Source: Polaromonas sp. (lineage in GTDB: Bacteria; Pseudomonadota; Gammaproteobacteria; Burkholderiales; Burkholderiaceae_C). From it: a stretch of 64,000 nucleotides of DNA. The notes below the pieces were generated by a model that saw nothing but the letters and a program-made list of their open reading frames with translations, did no database searches and was not told the DNA's origin. The translations under genes and the position numbers were made by a program. Of the stretch, positions 9,582 to 18,305 are shown one piece after another. The DNA is taken from the NCBI GenBank assembly GCA_028291985.1, contig JAQGNE010000044.1, positions 22,194 through 86,193 on the forward strand, given 5' to 3'. The stretch's first letter is position 1; each line of letters begins with the position of its first letter.

Positions 9582-9665
9582 GGCCGCGGAACTGGCTTTG
9601 CCGGGCCGCTGGCGCAGCCCCCTGAGGCGGGAGGGAGCTGCACGAAATGAGCAACAACGGGGGGA
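9582..9665. repeat. GC-rich intergenic repeat, copy B (between lptB and rpoN)
   Basis: Diverged copy of the element at 7824-7904 (ACTGGCTTTGCCGGGCCGC, GGCGCAGCCCCCT). A further imperfect palindrome, CCCTCTCCC...GGAGGAAGAGG, lies at about 9503-9532. Together they explain the unusually long (~210 bp) gap between lptB and rpoN. Confidence 0.55.
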
Positions 9666-9674
9666 AGCCAAGTG

Positions 9675-10520
9675 CTACATCCTGAAATGTTCACCCAGGT
9701 AAACCCGGCGCACATCTGCGTTGTTGACGATTTCCGACGGGGTGCCGGTGGCCAGTACATGACCGTCGTTGATGATGAAAGCGTGGTCGCAAATGCCCAG
9801 TGTTTCGCGAACATTGTGGTCGGTGATCAGCACGCCAATACCGCGCGCCTTCAGGAAACCGATGATGCGCTGGATCTCGATGACGGCTATCGGGTCAATG
9901 CCTGCAAACGGCTCGTCCAGCAGGATGAATCGCGGCTGGGTGGCCAGTGCCCGTGCGATCTCGACGCGGCGGCGCTCACCGCCTGAAAGGGCCAGCGCAG
10001 GGGACGCGCGCAGGTGGTCAACCCGCAGGTCTTCCAGCAGGCCGGCCAGGCGCCGGTTGATATCCTCACGGCCCAGCGGTTTGCCCGAGGCGTCGTGCTG
10101 CAGCTCCAGCACTGCGCGCACGTTTTCCTCGACCGTGAGCTTGCGAAAGATCGACGCCTCTTGCGGAAGGTAGCTCAGCCCGAGCCTGGCGCGCCGGTGA
10201 ATCGGCATGTGTTCAACCGACTTGCCGTCAATCGTAATTTCACCCGCGTCGGCCCGCACCAGCCCGACGATCATGTAGAACGAAGTCGTCTTGCCAGCGC
10301 CGTTCGGCCCCAGCAAGCCGACAACTTCACCGCTTTGCACCGCCAGTGAAACGTCCTGCACCACCTTACGGCTGCCATACGATTTTTGCAGGCCGGTGGC
10401 AACAAGCCGTGCCGTGCCAGACACCTGCACCGTGGCCTCCCAATCGCTGGCGGGACCTTCGGGTCGCAAGGGGGCGTTTCTGTTGTGAACGGTGGAAACC
10501 GCAGGCTTAACCGGATCCAT
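9675..10520 (-). CDS. lptB: LPS export ABC transporter ATP-binding protein
   Basis: 281 residues. Walker A GPNGAGKTT, Q-loop YLPQEASIFRKL, signature LSGGERRRVEIARAL, Walker B FILLDEPFAGID and H-loop ITDHNV are all present, and the C terminus (VYLGEHFRM) is typical of LptB. It is the cytoplasmic ATPase of the LptB2FGC complex that extracts LPS from the inner membrane. It is about 38 residues longer than usual at the N terminus; the chosen ATG lies five bases after the lptA stop, which supports translational coupling, but a downstream GTG in the VQVSGTARLVATGLQ segment is an alternative. Confidence 0.95.
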   Translation of the reverse strand: MDPVKPAVSTVHNRNAPLRPEGPASDWEATVQVSGTARLVATGLQKSYGSRKVVQDVSLAVQSGEVVGLLGPNGAGKTTSFYMIVGLVRADAGEITIDGKSVEHMPIHRRARLGLSYLPQEASIFRKLTVEENVRAVLELQHDASGKPLGREDINRRLAGLLEDLRVDHLRASPALALSGGERRRVEIARALATQPRFILLDEPFAGIDPIAVIEIQRIIGFLKARGIGVLITDHNVRETLGICDHAFIINDGHVLATGTPSEIVNNADVRRVYLGEHFRM

Positions 10521-10525
10521 GCGGC

Positions 10526-11146
10526 TCAGTTCTTGCCGCTTCCAAGCGTGCTGCTTGGCCGGAGGGTAGGGGATGGCCCTGCGGGCGCTGCCAGCGCAGG
10601 CGCGGCAGATTTGGGTGCCAGCACTGCCCTGACGCGCCCTGACGGGTTGCCGGCGGTGCGGTTTTGCGTGCCGCCTTCCACGGTGAAGACGTCGGTGGTG
10701 TTGTCGTAGTTGATCTGCGAGCCCGATGTTTCGTCGGCCAGCAGCGCGCCGTTGAAGCGCTTGAGGGTTGCCCGGCGGATCAGCTTGATGTTGTCGGCAC
10801 GGCTGTCGTACTCCAGCAGTTCGGCTTCGCCTTCGATATATTCATCCACGCCGTCGCGCTTTTTTCGGTAAAACGCGAGTTTTCCGGGCGCGGCCGTCAC
10901 GGTCGCCAGCTGGTAGCCCTCCGGGTCCTGGCGCACCTCGACACGGTCACCGCGGATGACGGTCGTGCCTTTGGTGATCACCACGTTGCCGGTAAACACG
11001 GTTGTCTGTTTCAGATCGTCATAGCGCAGCGCATCGGCCTCTGCATTCATCGGCTTGTCGCGGTCGGCTTTCTCGGCGGTGGCCGGACTCATGGCCAACG
11101 CGGCAATCAGGGCGATTGACGTCAGAATGGAAGTGGCGTATTTCAT
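10526..11146 (-). CDS. lptA: LPS transport periplasmic protein LptA
   Basis: 206 residues from ATG 11146 (MKYATSILTSIALIAALAMSPATA, a signal peptide). The mature part shows the OstA/LptA beta-jellyroll pattern (MNAEADALRYDDLKQTTVFTGNVVITKGT, IRGDRVEVRQ). LptA bridges LptC and LptD across the periplasm. It is followed at five bases by lptB. lptC, normally just upstream with kdsC/kdsD, is absent here; a terminator and dsbA come first. The C-terminal ~40 residues are an Ala/Pro-rich tail. Confidence 0.93.
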   Translation of the reverse strand: MKYATSILTSIALIAALAMSPATAEKADRDKPMNAEADALRYDDLKQTTVFTGNVVITKGTTVIRGDRVEVRQDPEGYQLATVTAAPGKLAFYRKKRDGVDEYIEGEAELLEYDSRADNIKLIRRATLKRFNGALLADETSGSQINYDNTTDVFTVEGGTQNRTAGNPSGRVRAVLAPKSAAPALAAPAGPSPTLRPSSTLGSGKN

Positions 11147-11240
11147 AAAGGCACGAATCTTGCTCAGATGGAAGCGCAATTGTAGTCAAGGATGCGGCCA
11201 GTTCAGCGCAATGGGCAAGTTGTGAGGTGCTTGCGAGGTA

Positions 11241-11272
11241 AATAAAAAGCCCGCTGCGCCAACAGCGGGCTT
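11241..11272 (-). terminator. Rho-independent terminator of dsbA
   Basis: On the minus strand AAGCCCGCTG - six-base loop - CAGCGGGCTT followed by a T-rich run (TTTTTATT). The 10-bp stem is perfect. It lies downstream of dsbA and upstream of lptA, so it separates the two transcription units. Confidence 0.9.
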
Positions 11273-11408
11273 GCATTGCAACCTGCAGGTTATAGCCGCC
11301 GCGGTGGTGCCGCGCTGCAGGCCCTGCGTACCTGATGAACCTGCAGCATCTGCAGGACGCGCGGTGCCAGCGCTGGTTTCACCGTCAAGCGTGCCGACTG
11401 GCAGCAGG

Positions 11409-12068
11409 TCAGGTTGATTTGCGAGCCAGACCCACTGCGTGGTCAGTCACCGCCAGAGCCCGCTCCATGTTTTTCGCCAGCGATCCCGAGGTGTAGTAGC
11501 GGCCCGCAATGCCAAGCGCGGGCACGCCATCAACCTTGTAGGCGTCCTGCAGTTGTGTGCCCTTACGCGCCTTGGTGACGACCGGGAAGGAGTTGTAGGC
11601 TTCCACAAACTTTGCCTTGTTGAGGCCCTGCTTTTCTGCCCAGGCAGCGATCAGTTCGGCGGTGTTCAGCGCCTGCTTCTCCACATGCACTGCGTAAAAC
11701 ACCTTTTTGTGCAGTTCTTCCACCTTGCCCATGCCCTCCAGCACGTAATACAGGCGCTGCTGGGGCTCGAAGTCAGGACGGAAGGACACCGGAACGCGGC
11801 GCACCACCACATCCTTGGGCGCTTTCCTGATCCACTCTTCCAGCTGCGGCTCAAAGCTGTTGCAGTGGGGGCAGCTATACCAGAAGAATTCGACCACCTC
11901 GATCTTGCCGGCAGGCGCCTCGACCGGCGCCGGCTTGTCCAGCACCAGATAGTCAGCACCTTCCTGCGGAGGCTTTCCCTGCGCGAAAGCCGCGCCGGGC
12001 AGGGCGCCTGTCCAGGCGGAAGCGGCAGCCAGCGTGGCAGCCGAAAAAGAAAAAGTACGTCGTTGCAT
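11409..12068 (-). CDS. dsbA: Thiol:disulfide interchange protein DsbA
   Basis: 219 residues from ATG 12068, with GAGGA five bases upstream. A signal peptide (MQRRTFSFSAATLAAASAWTG..., cleavage near AFA-Q) precedes a thioredoxin fold with active site FFWYSCPHCNSF (CPHC) and cis-Pro loop VDGVPALGIAG. It oxidises cysteines of exported proteins in the periplasm. The order argS - SPOR protein - dsbA is conserved in many Burkholderiales. Confidence 0.95.
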   Translation of the reverse strand: MQRRTFSFSAATLAAASAWTGALPGAAFAQGKPPQEGADYLVLDKPAPVEAPAGKIEVVEFFWYSCPHCNSFEPQLEEWIRKAPKDVVVRRVPVSFRPDFEPQQRLYYVLEGMGKVEELHKKVFYAVHVEKQALNTAELIAAWAEKQGLNKAKFVEAYNSFPVVTKARKGTQLQDAYKVDGVPALGIAGRYYTSGSLAKNMERALAVTDHAVGLARKST

Positions 12069-12297
12069 CGTTGTCCTCAATTCAAGTAAAACCAGTTGAT
12101 CGGCAAAAAACAGGCAAACCGCAAGAGCCGGTGAGCGTTGTGTGGTGCGACAGAAAGACTGAAATGGCTGTGAAAGCTTTTATAGACTGCAGCGGAAGGT
12201 ATGCGGCGAGCGGGCAGGTTGAGAGCGCTGCAGCCAATAGCGCGATGGCCTGAAAATTGCCGGCTTGCAGAGCTTGGATGCCAAAGCGCCGAAAAGT

Positions 12298-13002
12298 TCA
12301 GCGCTGTACCCGCACCAGAGCTGTTTCGACGGAATTGCCGTCCAGCTTTTCCTTGACCTTGTCGGCCTCGTCCTTTCGGTCGAAAGGGCCCAGGCGCACC
12401 CGATAAACCGTGCGGCCGGATTGCTCACGCTCGGTCACGCGGGCCTGAAATCCCAGTAGCAAGAGCTTGGCCCGTTGCTGCTCGGCGTCTTCTGGCGTCC
12501 GAAAAGCGCCCACCTGGATGAAGTAGTTGAACGGGTCGGCCCCCGGGTTCGCAGCGGTATCGGCCGCGTCTGGTGGCGCCGCAGGCCTGGCTGCGGCTGC
12601 CCTGGCATTGGCCAGGTCGCCGAGCGGATCAGCAGGCACCGCCCTAACAGACCTGCCTGCGCTGGCATTGGACTGCGGCGGGGTAATGACGACCGCAGGA
12701 GACGGCACGCCAACGGCGGGTGTTTCCAGCGTGCCCAGGTTTCCGGTGGCAACCGGCGGGCGCGGGGCGTTTTTACCGGTCAAAGCAGCGTTCGGGTCCC
12801 AGTCCTTGTTTTTCTGAGCCTCGGCGGCATCGTTGGGTGCGCCGCGGGTTGCGCCCTTGTTCAGAAAAGGAACCGGCACCTTGGTCACATAGACTGCCAC
12901 GGCGAGCGCGGCGCCCAGCCCCAGCAGGGCGCCCAAAACCAGGCCGAGCAGGGTTCCGCCCGCCTGTTTGCCGCCTGTATGCCTGCCTGTCGGTATCTTC
13001 AT
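12298..13002 (-). CDS. SPOR-domain cell-division protein (FtsN-like)
   Basis: 234 residues: short cytoplasmic N terminus, one TM segment (GTLLGLVLGALLGLGAALAVAVYVT), a Pro/Ala-rich periplasmic linker and a C-terminal SPOR domain (FNYFIQVGAFRTPEDAEQQRAKL ... VYRVRLGPFDRKDEADKVKEKL). SPOR domains bind denuded septal peptidoglycan; the topology matches FtsN/DedD. Encoded between argS and dsbA, as in related genomes. Confidence 0.9.
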   Translation of the reverse strand: MKIPTGRHTGGKQAGGTLLGLVLGALLGLGAALAVAVYVTKVPVPFLNKGATRGAPNDAAEAQKNKDWDPNAALTGKNAPRPPVATGNLGTLETPAVGVPSPAVVITPPQSNASAGRSVRAVPADPLGDLANARAAAARPAAPPDAADTAANPGADPFNYFIQVGAFRTPEDAEQQRAKLLLLGFQARVTEREQSGRTVYRVRLGPFDRKDEADKVKEKLDGNSVETALVRVQR

Positions 13003-13056
13003 AGCTTGCCTGTCAACGGACGAAATGTCCGGGATCCATTTTCAGTTAGTGTGCAT

Positions 13057-14733
13057 TCACATCTTGCGCGGCGCGCTGACGCCCAGCACAGCCAGTCCAT
13101 TGTGCAACACCTGTGCAGTGGCCGCGACCAGCGCCAGCCGGGCCAGTTTGACGATATCGTCATCCACCAGGATGCGCTCGGCATCGTAATAGCTGTGGTA
13201 GCAGGCGGCCAGCTCGCGCAGGTAAAACGCCACATCATGGGGCGCAAAACCACTGGAGGCGTTGGACAGCATGTCAGGGTATTTGGCCAGGAGCAGCATC
13301 AGCGCCTGGGCCTGCGGGCTGTTCAGGGGCGACAGGTCTGCGCCCTTCAGGCTGACCTCGTCGCCGCCCCAGGCCGCCAGCACCGAGCAGATGCGGGCAT
13401 GGGCGTACTGCACGTAGTACACCGGGTTTTCATTGTTCTTGGCCAGGGCCAGGTCGATGTCAAAAACATATTCGGTATCAGGCTTGCGGCTCAGCAAAAA
13501 GAAGCGCACCGCGTCAGCGCTGGTCCATTCGATCAGGTCGCGCAGCGTGACGTAGCTGCCGGCGCGCTTGGAAATTTTGACCTCTTCACCATGGCGCACC
13601 ACACGCACCATGGTGTGCAGCACGTAATCCGGGTAGCCCGGCGGCACACCTTCGTTGGCCGCCTGCAAGCCGGCGCGCACGCGGGCAATGGTGCCGTGGT
13701 GGTCCATGCCCTGAATGTTGATGGCGCGGGTGAAACCGCGCTCCCATTTGGCCAGGTGGTAGGCAACGTCGGGCACAAAATAGGTATAGGTGCCGTCGCT
13801 TTTCTTCATCACCCGGTCTTTGTCGTCGCCGTAGTCGGTGGATTTGAGCCAGAGTGCGCCGTCCTGATCGTAGGTCTTGCCGGCGGCCTTGAGTTTTTCA
13901 ACGGCGCTGTCCACCCGGCCTTCGCTGTACAGGCTGGACTCGAGGTAGTAGTTGTTGAAGCGAACCGAAAACGCCTGCAGGTCCAGATCCTGCTCATGGC
14001 GCAGATAGGCCACGGCAAACTGGCGAATCGAATCCAGGTCGTTGATATCGCCGCTGGCGGTGTACTCGCGGTCGTCTGACTTGACCGTCTTTCTGGCGAT
14101 GAAATCGGCGGCGATGTCAGCGATGTAGTCGCCGTTATAAGCCGGCTCCGGCCAGCCGGCATCGCCGGGCTGGATGCCTTTGGCCCGTGCCTGCGTGCTG
14201 GTGGCCAACGTCTGTATCTGCACGCCGGCATCGTTGTAGTAAAACTCGCGCCACACCTGCGCGCCCTGGGTGGCAAACAGGTTGCAGATCGCATCGCCCA
14301 GCGCGGCTTGCCGGCCGTGGCCCACATGCAGCGGCCCGGTCGGGTTGGCAGAGACAAATTCAACCACCATGCGCTGGCCGTCCGCCGATGGCTTGACGCC
14401 GTACTGCGCGCCGGACTTCAACACCTCGCGCACCGTTTCCTGCTTGGCGGCAGGCTTGAGGCGAATGTTCAGGAAACCCGGCCCGGCGATTTCGACCGCG
14501 TCAACCCACTGCTCAAAGGCAGGCGCGCCCAGCAGTTGGATGCGCAGGCTTTCAGCCACTTGGCGCGGGTTTTGTTTCAAACCTTTGGCCAGCTGCATGG
14601 CGGCGGTGCAGGCAAAGTCGCCATGCGCAGCCACCTTGGGTGATTCAAAAGCCGCCTTGTTGCCGGCGCCAGGGGAAAGCTGTTCCAGCCCGTCAGCCAG
14701 TGCTGCGAGCAGATCGTTTTTTATCGAGAGCAT
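13057..14733 (-). CDS. argS: Arginyl-tRNA synthetase
   Basis: 558 residues, the usual class I ArgRS length. An N-terminal additional domain (~1-110) is followed by the HIGH motif [19 protein letters not shown], the KMSKS-like loop VKISKRAG and the C-terminal anticodon-binding helical domain ending [12 protein letters not shown]. It attaches arginine to tRNA-Arg. First gene of the argS - SPOR - dsbA cluster. Confidence 0.97.
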   Translation of the reverse strand: MLSIKNDLLAALADGLEQLSPGAGNKAAFESPKVAAHGDFACTAAMQLAKGLKQNPRQVAESLRIQLLGAPAFEQWVDAVEIAGPGFLNIRLKPAAKQETVREVLKSGAQYGVKPSADGQRMVVEFVSANPTGPLHVGHGRQAALGDAICNLFATQGAQVWREFYYNDAGVQIQTLATSTQARAKGIQPGDAGWPEPAYNGDYIADIAADFIARKTVKSDDREYTASGDINDLDSIRQFAVAYLRHEQDLDLQAFSVRFNNYYLESSLYSEGRVDSAVEKLKAAGKTYDQDGALWLKSTDYGDDKDRVMKKSDGTYTYFVPDVAYHLAKWERGFTRAINIQGMDHHGTIARVRAGLQAANEGVPPGYPDYVLHTMVRVVRHGEEVKISKRAGSYVTLRDLIEWTSADAVRFFLLSRKPDTEYVFDIDLALAKNNENPVYYVQYAHARICSVLAAWGGDEVSLKGADLSPLNSPQAQALMLLLAKYPDMLSNASSGFAPHDVAFYLRELAACYHSYYDAERILVDDDIVKLARLALVAATAQVLHNGLAVLGVSAPRKM

Positions 14734-15021
14734 GGGCCCGATTTTACGGTTAGGACCTTTTGCACAACGCCGGCAAGGCTGTCACTGCTGCCTCTGAAGG
14801 TGATGCAGTGCGTGTTTTTGGCAGCAAGCATGCTGTGAAGCTTGTATGAACAACCTGGCGTACCGCGCTGGCCGGCGGGTCACGATCCGCGGCGGAACTG
14901 GCTGGAATCCGCTCCTGCAGGCGGCCTTGTTGCACCGGGCGTTGTTTGAATGAATGACCTCGGCATCTGCCGCACCGCCGACAAATTCTTCTACCGGAGT
15001 CCCCTGAAAAAGCTGATTTCA

Positions 15022-15294
<273 letters not shown>

Positions 15295-15306
15295 CGACAT
15301 GACATT

Positions 15307-15360
15307 GCTAGCAATACAATAGCGGCATACGCTTGTATCTATTGGGCTAGGTGCCAATTT
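15307..15360. repeat. Dispersed repeat, extended copy
   Basis: GCTAGCAATACAATAGC followed by GGCATACGCTTGTATC and TTGGGCTAGGTGCC. It has the full two-part organisation (AT-rich palindrome, then a GCGCTTG.../GGGCTAG part). It lies between the 3' ends of the PsiF-like gene and the ArgP-like regulator. Confidence 0.6.
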
Positions 15361-15384
15361 GTTCATTATTTTGGCCTGGCCCCG

Positions 15385-16314
15385 TCAAACCTGCAGCAAC
15401 TGCTCGCGCGCACTTTGCTTGACAGCCAGCGTCAGTCGCTGGGCCGACAGCGGCTCACGTGCCCAATGCTGCCAGTACAGCACCACGTCTACCGGCCTGT
15501 TCGGCAGCACTTCCAGCAGCGGGGGCTTGTGCTCGCGGCCGGCCAGCAGCAGGTCGGGCACCATGCCCCAGCCCAGGCCCAGCTCCAGCGCAAGCTCGAA
15601 AGCATCGACAGCGGGCACAAAGTGACGTGGGTACAGCGCGTCTTTCAGCCTGAAGTGCTGGGCCAGCCACGCGTCCTGCAAGGCATCCTTTCGGTTGAAG
15701 ATGACGGCCGGACTTTTCAGCAGCCGCTGCGGTGACATGGCAGCGCCGCTGCCTGACTTGCCGGGCCTGGCCCACTGCGCCAGCAGGCTTGGCGACGCCA
15801 CGCAGCGGTAACGCATGATGCCCAGCGGCTCGGCCACGCAACCCCGCATGGGCCGGGCCAGCGTGGTGACGCAGCCGACCACGTCGCCGTTTTTCAGTGC
15901 ATCGTGGGTGTGGTCCTGGTCATCGATCACGATGTCCAGCAGGAGGCGGTGTTGCTGCAGCGCTGGCGCCACGCCTGCCAGAAACCAGCTGATGAGCGAG
16001 TCTGCATTGACGGCCACGCTCAAGGTCTGCATCTGGCCCAGCTGGCCGGCAGCCACGTCGGTGCCGGGCAGTCCCGCCACCAGATCGGCCTCCATCAGGC
16101 GCACCTGCCTGACGTGGCCCAGAAGCGCCTGGCCGGCTGGTGTGGCGCGCGCCTGCTTGCCACGCACCAGGAGGCGCTGGCCCAGCGTGCTTTCCAGCGA
16201 TTTGATGCGCAGCGACACCGCGGCCAGCGTCACGCTGAGGGCTTTGGCGGCAGCGCCAAAACTGCCGGTTTCAATGACCGCGGCAAGGGCTTCGAGTTGT
16301 CGGGCGTCGAGCAT
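15385..16314 (-). CDS. LysR-family regulator, ArgP/LysG type
   Basis: 309 residues. N-terminal winged HTH (MLDARQLEALAAVIETGSFGAAAKALSVTLAAVSLRIKSLE) and a LysR substrate domain. The sequence and the divergent LysE-family gene 177 bp away fit ArgP (IciA) / LysG, which activates the basic amino acid exporter in response to Arg/Lys. The C-terminal half contains LGWGMVPDLL, as in ArgP proteins. Confidence 0.88.
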   Translation of the reverse strand: MLDARQLEALAAVIETGSFGAAAKALSVTLAAVSLRIKSLESTLGQRLLVRGKQARATPAGQALLGHVRQVRLMEADLVAGLPGTDVAAGQLGQMQTLSVAVNADSLISWFLAGVAPALQQHRLLLDIVIDDQDHTHDALKNGDVVGCVTTLARPMRGCVAEPLGIMRYRCVASPSLLAQWARPGKSGSGAAMSPQRLLKSPAVIFNRKDALQDAWLAQHFRLKDALYPRHFVPAVDAFELALELGLGWGMVPDLLLAGREHKPPLLEVLPNRPVDVVLYWQHWAREPLSAQRLTLAVKQSAREQLLQV

Positions 16315-16491
16315 GCGGTTTTGGTTAAATATTTATTGAATAAAACTAGTTTTAGTTAAATCCATTTAATTCTAAGGCCGTCCGGGCAACACTGCTTCAC
16401 GGCGTATCGCCAGCGACCTTGGCAGGGGCCCTGGCGGCTTCGCCCGCTGGCGTGATACGCGCTGCGCACTGCCAACACTTTCGGACCCGCC
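16315..16491. promoter_or_regulatory. Divergent argP/lysE control region
   Basis: AT-rich block 16320-16375 (TTAAATATTTATTGAATAAA, then TTTTAGTTAAATCC) just upstream of the regulator start, in an otherwise GC-rich region. It contains several T-N11-A dyads of the LysR type and is the likely regulator binding and promoter site; exact boxes cannot be fixed by eye. Confidence 0.5.
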
Positions 16492-17133
16492 ATGAACTTT
16501 CTCGCCAACCCTACTTTTTTTGCCGGCATGGTGCTGAGCCTTTCCCTGATCATGGCCATTGGTCCGCAGAACGCGCATGTCATGCGCATGGGACTGCTGC
16601 GCCAGCACCTGTGGCTGACGATTGCGGTGTGCGTGGTTGCCGACCTGATGCTGATCGCGCTGGGTGTTGCCGGCCTGTCAGAGCTGGGCGGCATGTCCAG
16701 CACGCTGATGGCCACCCTGACAGCCGGCGGTGCGCTGGTGCTTTTTGGCTATGGCGCACAAGCCCTGCGGCGCTTTGTGAAGCCGGTTGCGCGTGCCGTG
16801 CAGACTGAGGTCATGGCCGCTGGTGCCAGCGGCAGCATGTCACGCAAAAAAGCCATCGGCCTGGCGCTCGCGCTGTCGTGGCTGAATCCGCATGCCTGGC
16901 TTGACACTGCGGTGGTGATCGGCACGGCCTCGCTGGCCTATGCGCAACCTGAGAACGCCGTGTTCGGGTTGGGCGCCGCGGCCGGCTCGATGCTGTGGTT
17001 CATGGCGCTGGGCATCGCGATGGTCCAGCTTGGCCAGCGGCTCGACTTGCCGTGGGTCTGGCGCGCGCTGGATGGCCTGGTGGCGGTGATGATGTGGGGA
17101 ACCGCTATCTGGCTGGTGGCCGGCGTCTTTTGA
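16492..17133 (+). CDS. LysE/ArgO-family amino acid exporter
   Basis: 213 residues, six hydrophobic segments. The N terminus carries the LysE signature (GMVLSLSLIMAIGPQNAHVMRMGL) and the middle LALSWLNPHAWLDTAVVIG. LysE/ArgO proteins export lysine, arginine or their analogues such as canavanine. The divergent ArgP/LysG-type regulator supports basic amino acids as substrates. Confidence 0.9.
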   Translation: MNFLANPTFFAGMVLSLSLIMAIGPQNAHVMRMGLLRQHLWLTIAVCVVADLMLIALGVAGLSELGGMSSTLMATLTAGGALVLFGYGAQALRRFVKPVARAVQTEVMAAGASGSMSRKKAIGLALALSWLNPHAWLDTAVVIGTASLAYAQPENAVFGLGAAAGSMLWFMALGIAMVQLGQRLDLPWVWRALDGLVAVMMWGTAIWLVAGVF

Positions 17134-17186
17134 GCACGCGGCTTCCCGCGCCATGGCGGCAGAGGGCGTTGATAACCCCCAGCTTC

Positions 17187-18215
17187 CTACCCGCCGCGCC
17201 ACATCTCGGCCTGGCTGTAGTGGTGTTTCAGGAAATCTATCCATAGCCGGACCCGCAGCGGCAGGTGCTTGCGCTGCGGGAAAACAGCGTAGATGCCATT
17301 GGGAGGCGCGGCAAAATTTTCAAGTACCGCCTGCAACCTGCCAGCGGCAATCTCGGCCTCGACTTCCCAGGTGCTGCGCCAGGCGATGCCGTAGCCCGCC
17401 AGGCACCAGTCATGCAGCACCTGGCCGTCCGAGCAATCCATCGGCCCGCCCGGTTTGAGGTAGATCACCTCATGGCTGTCGCTTTGCGCTACGGCAGCGT
17501 CTTGCAAGGCTTCCGCCTGTGGCCGGCCTCTGGCCTTGCGCTGCAGGCCCGCGTCCGCCAGCAGGCTGTCTGCAGCACGCGGCTGGTCCTCGCGCGGCAC
17601 ACGAAAAGCCCAGCCGCGGGTTTGCGATGCGTCGCTGGACAGCGTCAGGCAGTCAAAGCGAACCAGCTCATTGGGATGCGCTGGCACGCCATGGCGCTTG
17701 AGGTAGGCTGGCGTTGCCACGCACAGCCGCCGGTTGTCGGCCATGCGCACGCTGACCAGCGATGAGTCCGGCAGGTCGCCCACCCGCACCGCACAGTCAA
17801 AGCCTTCGCCCGCCAGGTCAACCACCCGGTCACTCAGGTTCAGAGAGATCGTCACATCCGCGTGCTGCTCGCGAAATTTGGCCACCAGCGGTGCTACATG
17901 GCGCCGGCCGAAACCCGCTGGCGCGGTGATGCGCAGATGACCGCTGGCCTTGACGCCGCCAGCCGATACGCTGGCCTCTGCGTTGGTCAGGTCGGTCAGC
18001 AGCCGCTGGCAATCCTCCAGGAAAGCACTGCCCTCATGCGTCAGCGCAATGCGCCGCGTGGTGCGCACCAGGAGACGAACACCCAGTCGCTCTTCCAGCG
18101 CATCGAGCCTGCGCCCCATGATGGCAGGGGCCACACCCTCAGCCCTGGCTGCTGCGGTCAAGCTGCCGCGCGCCACCACCGAGACAAACGATTCGAGTTG
18201 CTTGAGCTTGTCCAT
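17187..18215 (-). CDS. LysR-family transcriptional regulator
   Basis: 342 residues from ATG 18215 (MDKLKQLESFVSVVARGSLTAAARAEGVAPAIMGRRLDALEE). The HTH and effector domain (SGHLRITAPAGFGRRHVAPLVAKF) match the CrgA/AaeR-like group. A ~30-residue hydrophilic insert (VPREDQPRAADS...RGRPQAEALQDAA) breaks the effector domain. It lies 91 bp downstream of the CoA transferase on the same strand and might regulate it; the target is unknown. Confidence 0.85.
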   Translation of the reverse strand: MDKLKQLESFVSVVARGSLTAAARAEGVAPAIMGRRLDALEERLGVRLLVRTTRRIALTHEGSAFLEDCQRLLTDLTNAEASVSAGGVKASGHLRITAPAGFGRRHVAPLVAKFREQHADVTISLNLSDRVVDLAGEGFDCAVRVGDLPDSSLVSVRMADNRRLCVATPAYLKRHGVPAHPNELVRFDCLTLSSDASQTRGWAFRVPREDQPRAADSLLADAGLQRKARGRPQAEALQDAAVAQSDSHEVIYLKPGGPMDCSDGQVLHDWCLAGYGIAWRSTWEVEAEIAAGRLQAVLENFAAPPNGIYAVFPQRKHLPLRVRLWIDFLKHHYSQAEMWRGG

Positions 18216-18305
18216 CGGCCGATTATGCGGGGCGGATTTTCGCTGCCATAACGCGCGTGCCCTCGCTGCAGCCGCTATGCCTGGTGCGAAAAAATTCCAG
18301 CGCAA

